DNA from: JAHEJV01 sp964653555
Lineage (GTDB): Bacteria; Myxococcota_A; UBA9160; SMWR01
Direction of reading: 5' to 3'
Length of the DNA stretch: 64,000 nucleotides
Assembly: GCA_964653555.1 (NCBI GenBank)
Contig: CAZZFT010000003.1
Location: 45,586-109,585, forward strand
Shown here piece after piece: positions 8,536-16,632 of the stretch. The position numbers were made by a program, and so were the translations under genes. Below the pieces are notes generated by a model, which saw nothing but the letters and a program-made list of their open reading frames with translations, was not told the origin of the DNA and ran no database searches. How positions within the stretch are numbered: position 1 is the first letter of the stretch; every line of letters begins with the position of its first letter.

Positions 8536-9586
8536 GCCGGCCTCGCTCCCCCACTCGCGAGTGGCGGCCGCGCTGGGTCCGTGGTTCGCGACGCAGCTCG
8601 GCGCGCGCACCGCACGGGTGGAGGACGTGCGCCGTCACGCCGAGGGATTCTCCTGGGAGACCTACACCGTCGGCGTGCGCTACCCGGATCCCGAGAGCGG
8701 AGAGGAGCGAGCGCGGGGCTTCGCGATCCGACGCGAGCCCGAGGACGGACTGGTGGCCCCCTACGACATCGTCGGGCAATACGACCTGCACGCGGCCGTG
8801 TCGAAGCACGACGGGATCCCGATGCCGCGTCTGCTGGCGCTGGAGCTCGACCGCTCGATCCTGGGCATGCCCTTCTACGCCATGGAGCGTCTGGAGGGTC
8901 GCGTCCCGGTGCCCAACGAGCGGCGGCCGTTCCGCGACGACGCCGAGCGCGACGCCGTGGGTCGCCAGTTCGTCGACGTCCTCGCGCGGATCCACGGCAT
9001 CGACTGGCGCGCGGCGGGCCTCGATCTCGAGGGAGGCGGGTGCGCGCCCGGGGACGCGCCGCTGGCGGCCCTCGAGCGATGGGAGGACTACTACGCGCGC
9101 GCCCGGCTCGTCGAGGTGCCGATCCTGCGCGCCGCGATCGCCTGGCTGCGGGCGAATCTCGCGGGCTCGGGACGCCTGGCCCTGTGCCACGGCGACTACC
9201 GCCTGGGAAACTTCATGATCCGCGACGGCCGCATCGTCGGCATCTTCGACTGGGAGCTCGGCCACGCCGGCGATCCCGCCGAGGACGTGGCCTGGTGCGC
9301 GCTGCCGGCGTTTCGCGGGCGCTCACCGCGGGCGTCGGCCATGCTGCCCCTGGAGGAGCTGCTCGACCGCTATCGCGACGCGACGGGTCTGCGGCCGGAC
9401 CGGGAGACGCTGCGCTTCTGGACCGTGCTCGGCCAGCTCAAGGCGGCGGCGATCTTCCTGCGCGGCGGCCGCGCCTTCGAGGAACGACGCGCCTCCGACA
9501 TCCGCCTCGCCGCGCTCGGCTATCGCGCGCTCTACCTGCTGCGCGAGATCGCCGCCGAGCTCGACATCCTTCCCAGGAGCGTCTGA
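8525..9586 (+). CDS. APH-like phosphotransferase (ACAD10/11-type kinase fold)
   Basis: A 353-residue member of the aminoglycoside phosphotransferase/choline kinase superfamily. LCHGDYRLGNFMI holds the Brenner motif (H-x-D-x4-N) and GIFDWELGHAGDPAED the metal-binding Asp. This subgroup, often beside acyl-CoA genes, resembles the kinase domain of ACAD10/ACAD11, which phosphorylates hydroxyacyl-CoA or related intermediates to allow their removal. Antibiotic resistance is unlikely. The ATG at 8525 overlaps the upstream gene by 11 bases, and the stop overlaps the next start as TGATG. The neighbours fit phosphorylation of a hydroxylated acyl-CoA, but that is inferred. Confidence 0.85.
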   Translation: MASEPASLPHSRVAAALGPWFATQLGARTARVEDVRRHAEGFSWETYTVGVRYPDPESGEERARGFAIRREPEDGLVAPYDIVGQYDLHAAVSKHDGIPMPRLLALELDRSILGMPFYAMERLEGRVPVPNERRPFRDDAERDAVGRQFVDVLARIHGIDWRAAGLDLEGGGCAPGDAPLAALERWEDYYARARLVEVPILRAAIAWLRANLAGSGRLALCHGDYRLGNFMIRDGRIVGIFDWELGHAGDPAEDVAWCALPAFRGRSPRASAMLPLEELLDRYRDATGLRPDRETLRFWTVLGQLKAAAIFLRGGRAFEERRASDIRLAALGYRALYLLREIAAELDILPRSV

Positions 9587-10080
9587 TGCAGAATTCGCTC
9601 GACCGCATCTTCGACGGGCTGTGCAGCACCCTGCGCGAGCGCGTGCTGCCCGAGGTGTCCGACCCCTGGGTCCGCATCCAGGTCGAGGCCGCGGTGGGCC
9701 TGCTCGCCCACCTCGCGGTGCGGGTGGAGTGGCGCTGCGCCGACCTCGCCGAGGAGGTGGCCGCCACGCGCGCGCTGCTCGCCGAGGCGACGGCGCGGGG
9801 CGGCACCGCGCCGGAGCTGCTGCGGGCTCGCGACGCGCTGGCGACGCCGGCTCCCGGCGCGAGCGACAACGCGCGCCTGGTCGCCGCGCGCAGCGACCTG
9901 CTGGAGGCCCTGGCCGGCGTACAGGAATGGGCCGCGCGCGAGGGCGACCCCGCCGCCGCGTCGCTGCGCGAGCCGCTGCGCCGGCTGCTCGCGGATCGCC
10001 TGGAGGCGGAGCTCGCGCTGCTGGCCGGGGCCCGCCGCGTCGCCGTCGGCGACACCGCAGCGCCGGCGTCGGCCTCCTAG
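9586..10080 (+). CDS. Hypothetical protein, partner of the APH-like kinase
   Basis: A 164-residue, largely helical protein rich in Ala, Leu and Arg, with no signal peptide or membrane segment. I see RIQVEAAVGLLAHLAVRVEWRCADLAEEV followed by amphipathic helices, but no known domain. Its ATG shares bases with the stop of the kinase gene (TGATG), so it is translationally coupled to it. Small proteins in this position commonly follow such kinases and may form a subunit or stabilising partner; this is inferred from position only. It ends the four-gene operon, and a GC-rich palindrome follows. Confidence 0.7.
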   Translation: MQNSLDRIFDGLCSTLRERVLPEVSDPWVRIQVEAAVGLLAHLAVRVEWRCADLAEEVAATRALLAEATARGGTAPELLRARDALATPAPGASDNARLVAARSDLLEALAGVQEWAAREGDPAAASLREPLRRLLADRLEAELALLAGARRVAVGDTAAPASAS

Positions 10081-10129
10081 CCGGGCGGGCCCACCTTCGC
10101 TCGACTTCGCCTCGCTGCGCGTCGACCGA

Positions 10130-10147
10130 CTCTCCCGGCCGGGAGAG
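10130..10147. terminator. Perfect 18-bp GC-rich palindrome between convergent genes
   Basis: CTCTCCCGGCCGGGAGAG is a perfect inverted repeat directly before the stop codon of the reverse LLM gene and 50 bases after the kinase operon. It could act as a terminator in both directions, though there is no U tract. Confidence 0.4.
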
Positions 10148-11194
10148 CTAGCGGAACTCCGGCATCACCCGCGTGGCGAAACGCTCGAGCGACGCCTCGG
10201 TCAGCGCGTGCTCGAGGCCTCCCCAGTTGACGAAGAGCATGTACTCGTCGAGTCCGAAGCGGGCGCGCAGCTCCTCGATCCGACGGGTCACCCGATCGGC
10301 GTCGCCGATCACGACGCGCCCGCCGTCGAAGAGCTGGTCGGGTGTCATGCTCTTCACCGCGGGAGCCATCTGGGCGTAGGTCTCGTACTGCTTCGAGCGG
10401 ACCTGGGTCGGGAAGTGGTCCGCCACCAGGCGCAGGTAGCGGGCCAGCGGCCCCTCCGTCTCGCGGCGGGCGCCGAGCGCGGTCTCGCCCACGTAGGTGT
10501 GCATCATCACCACCAGCCGGGGCGGCGGCTCCCCCTGTCCGAAGGCCTCGAGCTGCGCGCGCCAGGAGGCAAGCCGCTCGTCGGTCACCTCCAGCGGGGC
10601 CACGTAGGGCACCTGGAGGTTGTGGAGCCCGCGACGCGCCACCCAGGTCACGCTCTCGGGGCTCACCGCGGCCGCGTAGACGGGGGGATGGGGCTTTTGG
10701 AGGGGACGCGGCAGCACGCGCAGCCCGTCGGCGTTGGTGAAGCGACCCGCGTAGTCGAGGCGCTCGTCCTGCCAGGCGCGCAGCACCACGTCGACGCCCT
10801 CCTCGAGACGCTCCCGACCCTCGTCCTGGGAGATCCCCATCCCGTCGTACTCGAAGGCGAACAGGCCGCGACCCACGCCCCAGTCGAGGCGCCCGCCGGA
10901 GATCACGTCCAGGAAGGCGAAGTCCTCGGCGAGCCGGATCGGGTTGTCGAAGGGCACCAGGCTGACCGCCGTGCCGAGGCGGATGCGCCGCGTGCGCGCG
11001 GCCAGGTGCGCCAGCATCAGCTGGGGACGCGGCTCGATCCCGCCGTAGGGCGTGAAGTGGTGCTCCGACACCCAGACGCCGTCGAAGCCCAGCTCCTCGG
11101 CCCGCTCCGCGAGGCGCGCGAAGTCCTCCAGGTAGCGTGGCACCGGCACGGCGTCGGCGAAGTGGTCGAAGATGCAGAAGATCGAGAAGCGCAC
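10148..11194 (-). CDS. LLM class flavin-dependent oxidoreductase
   Basis: A 348-residue bacterial-luciferase-like monooxygenase. FSIFCIFDHFADAV opens the barrel; LGFDGVWVSEHHFTPYGG, RIRLGTAVSLVPFDNPIRLAED, SGGRLDWGVGRG and KPHPPVYAAAVSPES are hallmarks of the LLM family. It probably uses FMNH2 or F420H2 to oxygenate or dehydrogenate a hydrophobic substrate. The GTG start at 11194 lies 10 bases after the stop of the KshA-like Rieske gene, so the two form an operon under the operator at 12232. A flavin enzyme following a Rieske oxygenase suggests successive oxidations of one substrate. Confidence 0.87.
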   Translation of the reverse strand: MRFSIFCIFDHFADAVPVPRYLEDFARLAERAEELGFDGVWVSEHHFTPYGGIEPRPQLMLAHLAARTRRIRLGTAVSLVPFDNPIRLAEDFAFLDVISGGRLDWGVGRGLFAFEYDGMGISQDEGRERLEEGVDVVLRAWQDERLDYAGRFTNADGLRVLPRPLQKPHPPVYAAAVSPESVTWVARRGLHNLQVPYVAPLEVTDERLASWRAQLEAFGQGEPPPRLVVMMHTYVGETALGARRETEGPLARYLRLVADHFPTQVRSKQYETYAQMAPAVKSMTPDQLFDGGRVVIGDADRVTRRIEELRARFGLDEYMLFVNWGGLEHALTEASLERFATRVMPEFR

Positions 11195-11204
11195 CCGGTG
11201 CGCG

Positions 11205-12179
11205 CTAGGCGGCAGACTCGGTGTCGGCGCCAGCCTCCTCGCTGTAGAACTGGCGCGCCCAGCGGCGGAACTCGGGGATCGGCCCGTCGCCATCGCAGAG
11301 CACCGGGTTCGGCCGGTACCTCTTGTTCTCCCAGATCCGGAAGTCCTGGTTGGTGATGTTCTGCTGCTCGTCCATCTGCGCCTTGAGATCGGCCATCGCC
11401 TCTTCGTCGCTGCGCTCGCCCTTGCGGCCGATCACCGCGTTCGAGAACCACAGGGTGTCGCGATCGATTGGCGTCATGGTGCCGACGCTGAGCGTCTCGA
11501 AGGCGCCGTTGTAGTGGATCTTGCACAGACCCAGACCCCAGTTCTCGGCGACCAGGAACAGACGACGGCTCGGCCCGTCGACGACGTTCTCGTAGCCCGC
11601 GTCGATCACCCACTTGAACATCGGCCCGTCGAAGCTGTGCTCCTTGTGGGACGGGACGTCCATCGAGTGCACCTGCTCGAAGTGGGGCCAGTCGATCGCG
11701 TTCTCCATGATCTCCTGGGGGTGCGTCTTCAGCTCCCAGGAGTACCGGGTCCAGCGGGAGGTCCAGTCCGGCGCGCCGAACTCGGGAATCTTCGGGATGC
11801 GGTAGCTGGGCGGCTTGCCCTCGGCGTGCCGCCACACCCAGATCTGCCCGTTCACCTCGTCGACCGGCCAGCTCCGCATCTGCGCCAGCTTCGGGATCTT
11901 CTTGCTGTAGGGGATCTCGACGCAGCGACCGTCCCCGTCGTAGCGCCAGCCGTGGAACGGGCATCGCACGGTATCGCCCTGCACGCAGCCGCCGTGGGCG
12001 AGGTGCGCTCCCAGGTGCGCGCAGTAGGCCTCGAGCACGTGGACGCTTCCGCTCTCCCCCCGGAACGCGACCAGCTCCTCCTGGAGGAGCTGGATCGGCT
12101 TGAGCTCGCCGGGCGCCAGATCCTCCGAGAAGAGCACCATGAACCAGCCATTGGGAATGCCGAGGGGACAGTCCGCCAT
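11205..12179 (-). CDS. KshA-like Rieske non-heme iron oxygenase, copy 1
   Basis: A 324-residue oxygenase component. The Rieske cluster ligands are C53, H55, C73 and H76 (CAHLGAH, CPFHGW). The mononuclear iron site is D163, H166 and H171 in ENAIDWPHFEQVHSMD. The C-terminal pattern IWENKRYRPNPVLCDGDG then FRRWARQFY matches 3-ketosteroid 9-alpha-hydroxylase (KshA), so a steroid or polycyclic isoprenoid substrate is plausible. The start ATG has GGAGG seven bases upstream. It is the first gene of an operon with an LLM gene and has a promoter with an operator just downstream of its -10. No reductase (KshB type) is encoded in this window. It is a close paralogue of the gene at 21027. Confidence 0.9.
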   Translation of the reverse strand: MADCPLGIPNGWFMVLFSEDLAPGELKPIQLLQEELVAFRGESGSVHVLEAYCAHLGAHLAHGGCVQGDTVRCPFHGWRYDGDGRCVEIPYSKKIPKLAQMRSWPVDEVNGQIWVWRHAEGKPPSYRIPKIPEFGAPDWTSRWTRYSWELKTHPQEIMENAIDWPHFEQVHSMDVPSHKEHSFDGPMFKWVIDAGYENVVDGPSRRLFLVAENWGLGLCKIHYNGAFETLSVGTMTPIDRDTLWFSNAVIGRKGERSDEEAMADLKAQMDEQQNITNQDFRIWENKRYRPNPVLCDGDGPIPEFRRWARQFYSEEAGADTESAA

Positions 12180-12231
12180 GCGTATCCTCCACTTGGTGCC
12201 TTCTTCGGGCGGCGACGCCCGGAGCGACTTG

Positions 12232-12247
12232 CTGATAAGATGCTCAG
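12232..12247. promoter_or_regulatory. Candidate operator, copy C
   Basis: CTGATAAGATGCTCAG, the reverse complement of CTGAGCATCTTATCAG, matches the consensus CTGAGCATnnTATCAG at all 14 defined positions. It lies between the divergent Rieske gene and the SDR gene, immediately downstream of the predicted -10 of the Rieske promoter, where a bound repressor would block initiation. Confidence 0.75.
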
Positions 12248-12249
12248 AT

Positions 12250-12279
12250 AGAATAGACCCAGGCGCGCTGGAATTGCAA
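12250..12279 (-). promoter_or_regulatory. Predicted sigma-70 promoter of the Rieske copy 1 operon
   Basis: Read on the reverse strand: TTGCAA (12274-12279), an 18-base spacer, then TATTCT (12250-12255). The start site would fall on operator copy C. On the forward strand TAGAAT at 12249 could equally serve as a -10 for the SDR gene. Confidence 0.5.
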
Positions 12280-12335
12280 TTCGCTTCTAGCCCGTTTCGC
12301 GGTTCGAGCCCGCTGGAGGGCGCGCCCGGAGTAGG

Positions 12336-13181
12336 ATGGGGCGGATGAGGGACCTGACCCGACGGGTCGCGGTGATCACGGGCGGCGCCAGCGGCATCGG
12401 GCTGGCCACGGCACATGCGCTCGCCCGCCAAGGGGTCCGCCTGGTGCTGGCGGACATCGAGCCGGACACCCTGGAGCGGGCCGTCGCCGAGCTCGCCGCC
12501 GGCGGCGCCGACGCGCTGGGCGTGCCCTGCGACGTCGGCGATCTCGACGCGGTGCGCGCGCTGGCGGAGGCGGCCTTCGCTCGCATGGGGGCGGTGCACA
12601 TCGTGTTCAACAACGCCGGCGTGGCGGTGGGCGGACCGATCGCGGAGATGAAGCACAGCGATTGGGAGTGGACCCTGCGCGTGAATCTGTGGGGGGCGAT
12701 CCACGGCGTCGAGGTGTTTCTGCCGCGGCTGATCGAGCAGGGCGAGGGCGGCCACGTCCTGTTCACCGCCTCCTTCGCGGGCCTGGTCCCCAACCTCGGG
12801 CTCGGCCCCTACTGCGTGTCGAAGTACGGCGTGGTGGCGCTGGCCGAGGTGCTCCAGCGCGAGCTGAGGCCCCAGGGCATCGGGGTGTCGGTGTTGTGTC
12901 CGATGCGCGTCGGCACCCGGATCGGGAGCTCGGAGCGCAACCGGCCGGCCAGTCTCGGGGGACCCGAGGCCTCGCCGCGCGTCGCCGACCTGGGGGAGGA
13001 CAACCCCGACATGGCGGGTCGCGTGCTCGAGGTGGACGACGTCGCGCAGCAGGTCGTCGACGCCATCCGCGCCGACCGCCTCTACGTCCTGCCCCACGCC
13101 GAGAGCCGCGAGGCGGTCCGGCGCCGCTTCGCGCGCATCGATCGCTGCTACGACGAGTCCGGTCCGCAGGCCTCCTCCTAG
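12336..13181 (+). CDS. SDR family NAD(P)-dependent oxidoreductase
   Basis: A 281-residue SDR. TGGASGIGLATAHALA binds the dinucleotide, NNAGVAVGG is the NAG motif, and the active site is TASFAG with Tyr and Lys in PYCVSKYG. A long substrate loop follows (residues about 190-235). It ends with a helical tail (REAVRRRFARIDRCYDE) instead of the usual DGG ending, a form common in SDRs acting on bulky substrates. ATG codons at 12336 and 12345 are both possible. It is divergent from the KshA-like operon across operator copy C, so both may respond to the same inducer. Confidence 0.87.
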   Translation: MGRMRDLTRRVAVITGGASGIGLATAHALARQGVRLVLADIEPDTLERAVAELAAGGADALGVPCDVGDLDAVRALAEAAFARMGAVHIVFNNAGVAVGGPIAEMKHSDWEWTLRVNLWGAIHGVEVFLPRLIEQGEGGHVLFTASFAGLVPNLGLGPYCVSKYGVVALAEVLQRELRPQGIGVSVLCPMRVGTRIGSSERNRPASLGGPEASPRVADLGEDNPDMAGRVLEVDDVAQQVVDAIRADRLYVLPHAESREAVRRRFARIDRCYDESGPQASS

Positions 13182-13215
13182 CTGGCGCGGCGCCCGGGCG
13201 CCGGCCGCGAGAGGG

Positions 13216-13250
13216 TTGGCAGGGCCGGCGCATGCTGATAGAAGGGTCAG
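13216..13250 (+). promoter_or_regulatory. Promoter overlapped by operator copy H
   Basis: TTGGCA (13216-13221), a 17-base spacer and TAGAAG (13239-13244) form a good sigma-70 promoter for the amidohydrolase gene. The operator CTGATAGAAGGGTCAG (13235-13250) covers the whole -10 and matches the consensus at 12 of 14 positions. The start codon lies 20 bases beyond the operator. Confidence 0.65.
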
Positions 13251-13270
13251 GAGCCGCCGGGAGGAATCCG

Positions 13271-14392
13271 ATGCGCAACGGACACCCGATCGTCGACGCC
13301 GACGGGCACGTGGTGGAGCCCCTCGACCTCTGGGACCGCTACATCGACGGGGAGTTCCACGACCGTCGTCCGATCACGGAGCCCCAGTTCATCACGGTGG
13401 AGGGCTGCAAGATGTCGCGTCTCGGGCTGTCCGAGCCCGATTCGGACTACGACATCGAGGAGTTCAACAAGGGCGCGGGCTACGACTGGCAGCAGAACTT
13501 CGGAGCGCAGGCCCTGAAGGGCTTCACCGCCGAGACCTACCTCGAGATGATGGACGCGGAGGGTCTCGACCGGATGGTGCTCTACCCGAGCAAGGGCCTG
13601 TACGCCGCCTCGGTCGAGCACATGGACGGCCGACTCTCGGCGGCGATCTGCCGCGCCTACAACCGATGGCTGCGCGACTTCTGCGACGCGGCGCCCGACC
13701 GCCTGATCGGCGTGGCGGTGACCGCCCTCCACGATCCGCTGCTGGCCGCCGAGGAGGCCCGTTACGGGGTGGAGGAGCTCGGGCTGCGCGGGTGCACGGT
13801 GCGACCCAATCCCTATGCAGGCCGCAACCTGGAGGACCCGGCCTACGACGTCTTCTACGCGGAGATCGCTCGACTGGACGTCCCGCTCGCCATCCACGAG
13901 GGCGCCGGCGCCTGCATGCCCCAGTACGGGGAGCGCCACCGGTCGCGCCTCGCCCGCCACGCGATGTGCCACACCATGGAGCAGATGGGCGCCGCCTTCA
14001 GCATGACCGCAGGCGGCGTGATGGAGCGGCACCCCACCCTGCGCGTCGCGCTGCTCGAGGCCGGCGGGGGCTGGCTCCCCTACTGGCTCGACCGGCTCGA
14101 CGAGCACGCCCACTGGCTCCGCCACGCGAGCAACGAGACCGGTCACCTGACGATGCGGCCGAGCGACTACTTCCGCCGTCAGGGCTGGATCCACGTCGAG
14201 CCCGACGACCCCTGCTTCCGCTCGGTGATCGACTTCCTGGGTGCGGACCGCGTCGTCTGGGCGACCGACTACCCCCATCCCGACGGCCGCTTCCCGGGCG
14301 TGGTGGACGGGATCTTCGAGGCCAAGGGGCTCTCGCCGAGAGAGATCGAGCTCTACGCGGGAGGCAACGCGCAGGTGCTCTACGGACTCTAG
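13271..14392 (+). CDS. Amidohydrolase-2 family metal-dependent hydrolase
   Basis: A 373-residue TIM-barrel hydrolase of the ACMSD-like amidohydrolase group. VDADGHVVEP gives the first metal ligands, IHEGAGA the next histidine, LLEAGGGW the conserved Glu-containing strand and WATDYPHPDG the final Asp. Members decarboxylate or hydrolyse ring-derived acids and beta-diketone-like or acyl intermediates. The ATG at 13271 has GGGAGGAA at the right distance; the frame is open far upstream over the SDR gene, but those codons are not used. It has its own promoter with an overlapping operator and is followed after 55 bases by a class II aldolase gene. Confidence 0.87.
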   Translation: MRNGHPIVDADGHVVEPLDLWDRYIDGEFHDRRPITEPQFITVEGCKMSRLGLSEPDSDYDIEEFNKGAGYDWQQNFGAQALKGFTAETYLEMMDAEGLDRMVLYPSKGLYAASVEHMDGRLSAAICRAYNRWLRDFCDAAPDRLIGVAVTALHDPLLAAEEARYGVEELGLRGCTVRPNPYAGRNLEDPAYDVFYAEIARLDVPLAIHEGAGACMPQYGERHRSRLARHAMCHTMEQMGAAFSMTAGGVMERHPTLRVALLEAGGGWLPYWLDRLDEHAHWLRHASNETGHLTMRPSDYFRRQGWIHVEPDDPCFRSVIDFLGADRVVWATDYPHPDGRFPGVVDGIFEAKGLSPREIELYAGGNAQVLYGL

Positions 14393-14447
14393 TGCGTCGA
14401 CGCCTCGGGCCCCGGGCACGGCGGGGACGGGAGCGGGAGGTGACCGG

Positions 14448-15245
14448 ATGTCGCGTTCGATCGATCGGCGGGGAGAGCCCCTCGAGAGCCCCGACTCCGC
14501 TGCCTGGCACAACGAGGCGGGGCGTCCGATGGCGCCCGGCCTGCCCGGGCTCGACGCACGCGCCGAGCTGGCCCTGCTGGCCCGGATCCTGTTCCGCGAG
14601 GGCTACGACGAGAATCTCGCCGGCCACATCAGCGCGAAGCAGCCCGACGGGACCTTCCTGGTCACGCCCTACGGCCTCACCTGGGACGAGCTTCGCGCTT
14701 CGGACCTGATGCGCGTGGACCTCGAGAACGGCAAGGTGCTCGAGGGGAAGTGGACGGTGACGGTCGCGATCGAGCTGCACGTCGAGCTCCACCGCGCCCG
14801 CAGCGACATCGGGGTCGCGGTCCACAACCACCCGCGCTTCGCGACGGTGTGGGCTGCGCGTCACCAGGTGCCGCCGATCTACGACCAGACCTCCACGATG
14901 CTGGGCGGGCCGCTCGCACTGCTCGACGAGTACGGCGGGGGCGTGCGCGAGACCTCCCAGTCCCAGGCCGCCGTTCGCGCCCTCGGCGACGCGCAAGCGG
15001 TGCTGCTGGCGAACCACGGCGTGCTCGTCGTCGCGCGCGACGTCCGCCAGGCCTACCTGCGCTCGATCGCCGTGGAGCGGCGCTGCCGCATCGCCTGGTA
15101 CGTGGAGGCGCTGGGCGGTGGCACCCCGATGCGCGACGAGGTGGCGACGGTCGGCGGCCGGATGATGGACGAGAACGGCTGGCCCGGCAGCTTCGAGGCA
15201 CTGGCGCGCCGGGAGCTGCGCCGCGATCCCTCCGTCCTGGAGTAG
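14448..15245 (+). CDS. Class II aldolase/adducin family protein
   Basis: A 265-residue zinc-dependent aldolase-fold protein. GYDENLAGHISAKQPDG and FLVTPYGLTWDEL are typical, the metal-binding histidines are in VAVHNHPRFATVWA, and the third is in LLANHGVLVVA. Family members cleave or form carbon-carbon bonds, or decarboxylate, through a metal-bound enediolate. The ATG at 14448 follows GGGAGGTG. It is probably cotranscribed with the amidohydrolase. The substrate is unknown; in this setting a ring-opened hydroxy-keto acid would be reasonable. Confidence 0.87.
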   Translation: MSRSIDRRGEPLESPDSAAWHNEAGRPMAPGLPGLDARAELALLARILFREGYDENLAGHISAKQPDGTFLVTPYGLTWDELRASDLMRVDLENGKVLEGKWTVTVAIELHVELHRARSDIGVAVHNHPRFATVWAARHQVPPIYDQTSTMLGGPLALLDEYGGGVRETSQSQAAVRALGDAQAVLLANHGVLVVARDVRQAYLRSIAVERRCRIAWYVEALGGGTPMRDEVATVGGRMMDENGWPGSFEALARRELRRDPSVLE

Positions 15246-15260
15246 CGACCGCGCGCCGAT

Positions 15261-15722
15261 TCAGCCGCGCGCGGGCAGGGAGCGCTCGGCGACGGTCTCC
15301 TCGGTGCGCCAGACGCTGGTGAGCTCGAGTCGCCGGATCCGCCAGCCCGCCGACCCGCGCACCAGGGAGTGGCGATACACGGCGCCCTCAGTGATGCGCA
15401 GCTCGCCCTCGGGCTGCGGCGCGACGAGCCGCGCCCACAGGCTCACCCGCGTGCGCGCCGAGTCGCCCGCCAGGTCGACGCGCAGGTTCGAGAGCAGATG
15501 CTGGCTGGCCGCGATCGGCGTCATCGATTCTTCCAGGAAGGCGAGCACGGCGTCGCGTCCCTCGAAGCTGCCGAACCCGTCGTAGTGGCAGGCGACGTCT
15601 TCGGTGAAGACGCGCTCGGCGAGGCCCTTCCAGTCGTGGTCGTCGACGCAGGTCGCGTACTCGGTCAGGAGATCGGAGATCGCCTGGCGGTCCCGCAGGT
15701 CGCGCACGTCCGTTTCGCCCAT
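15261..15722 (-). CDS. SnoaL-like / NTF2-fold protein
   Basis: A 153-residue cone-shaped alpha+beta barrel protein. RDRQAISDLLTEYATCVDDHDWKGLAERVFTEDVACHYDGFG is the standard opening of SnoaL_4 proteins, and GAVYRHSLVRGSAGWRIRRLELTSVWR the closing strands. These proteins act as isomerases, dehydratases or hydrolases on steroids and polyketides, or only bind ligands. It is the last gene of a reverse-strand operon behind the LLM gene (12-base gap) and the GPH transporter. Function cannot be assigned more closely. Confidence 0.8.
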   Translation of the reverse strand: MGETDVRDLRDRQAISDLLTEYATCVDDHDWKGLAERVFTEDVACHYDGFGSFEGRDAVLAFLEESMTPIAASQHLLSNLRVDLAGDSARTRVSLWARLVAPQPEGELRITEGAVYRHSLVRGSAGWRIRRLELTSVWRTEETVAERSLPARG

Positions 15723-15734
15723 TCCGATGGCTCC

Positions 15735-16607
15735 TCAGCCGACCCGCGCGATGACGCGGTCGGCGAAGTCCTCGAGCGCCCGGCGCTTGTCGTCGATCGA
15801 CGAGCTGGGCTTCCCGAGCTGGAAGGCCAGCGGCCACAGCACCGCGTCCACGCCCAGGTCGGCGCAGCGGCGCGCGTCCTCCACCGTGGGAAGACTGGCG
15901 AGCGGCACGAGCACGGAGAACGGCTCCCGGCTGCGCCCGGCCTCGCGACGCAGCGCGTCCAGGCGCCGCGTCCAGTCCTCGACTTCGCTCACGTCGCAGC
16001 CGGAGGCGATCCAGCCGTCCCCGAGCCGGGCCGCCCGCCGCAGCGCCGGCTCGCTCTGGCCGCCGATCCAGATCGGGATCGGCTCCGCGGGCGTGGGGTG
16101 CATCCAGATCGGATCGAAGTCGAAGAAGCGGCCGTGGTGCTCCACCGGACCGCCCGAGGCCCACAGCTTCCGCATCACCTCGATCATCTCGTCGGTGCGG
16201 CGACCGCGCGTGTGGAAGTCCCGGCCGAGCTGGTCGAACTCCTCCTTCATCCAGCCCACGCCCGCACCCAGGGCGACGCGGCCGCCGGCGATCCGGGACA
16301 CGGTGGCCAGCGACTTCGCCACCTCGAGCGGATGGCGCAGCGGCAGGATCATCACCGCGTGGCTGAGCCACAGCGTCCGGGTGGCGCCACCGATCGCGGC
16401 GAGCAGCGCTCCCGGCTCGAGCCACGGCGTGTCCTTGGCGAAGCCCGGCTTGCCGTCCTCCGAGTAGGGATAGGCCGACGCCATCTTCTCCGGATAGAAG
16501 AGATGGTCCGAGGCGACGACGCCGTGGAAGCCGACCGCCTCGGCGATCCGCGCGACCTCGACGATCTGCTCGGGCTCGGTGTGGGACAGTGCTTGCCAGA
16601 ATCTCAT
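15735..16607 (-). CDS. LLM class F420-dependent oxidoreductase (TIGR03619-like)
   Basis: A 290-residue luciferase-like protein. The string AEAVGFHGVVASDHLFYPE, then SGHAV-like strand residues, GGRVALGAGVGWMKEEFDQLGRDF, and PIPIWIGGQSEPALRRAARLGDGW are typical of the TIGR03619 group of F420-linked or FMN-linked oxidoreductases. Middle gene of the transporter-LLM-SnoaL operon (25 bases after the transporter stop). Probably oxidises the transported compound or a product of it. Confidence 0.87.
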   Translation of the reverse strand: MRFWQALSHTEPEQIVEVARIAEAVGFHGVVASDHLFYPEKMASAYPYSEDGKPGFAKDTPWLEPGALLAAIGGATRTLWLSHAVMILPLRHPLEVAKSLATVSRIAGGRVALGAGVGWMKEEFDQLGRDFHTRGRRTDEMIEVMRKLWASGGPVEHHGRFFDFDPIWMHPTPAEPIPIWIGGQSEPALRRAARLGDGWIASGCDVSEVEDWTRRLDALRREAGRSREPFSVLVPLASLPTVEDARRCADLGVDAVLWPLAFQLGKPSSSIDDKRRALEDFADRVIARVG

Positions 16608-16632
16608 CCGGATCCCTCCGACTCGCCGCGGC

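Noticed and set aside
8525..9586. Aminoglycoside resistance gene
   Set aside because: The motifs are shared by the whole APH superfamily; the operon is CoA-related and the ACAD10/11-type reading fits better.
12662..13270. N-terminal extension of the amidohydrolase over the SDR gene
   Set aside because: The SDR in another frame is intact, and a ribosome site, promoter and operator precede the ATG at 13271.
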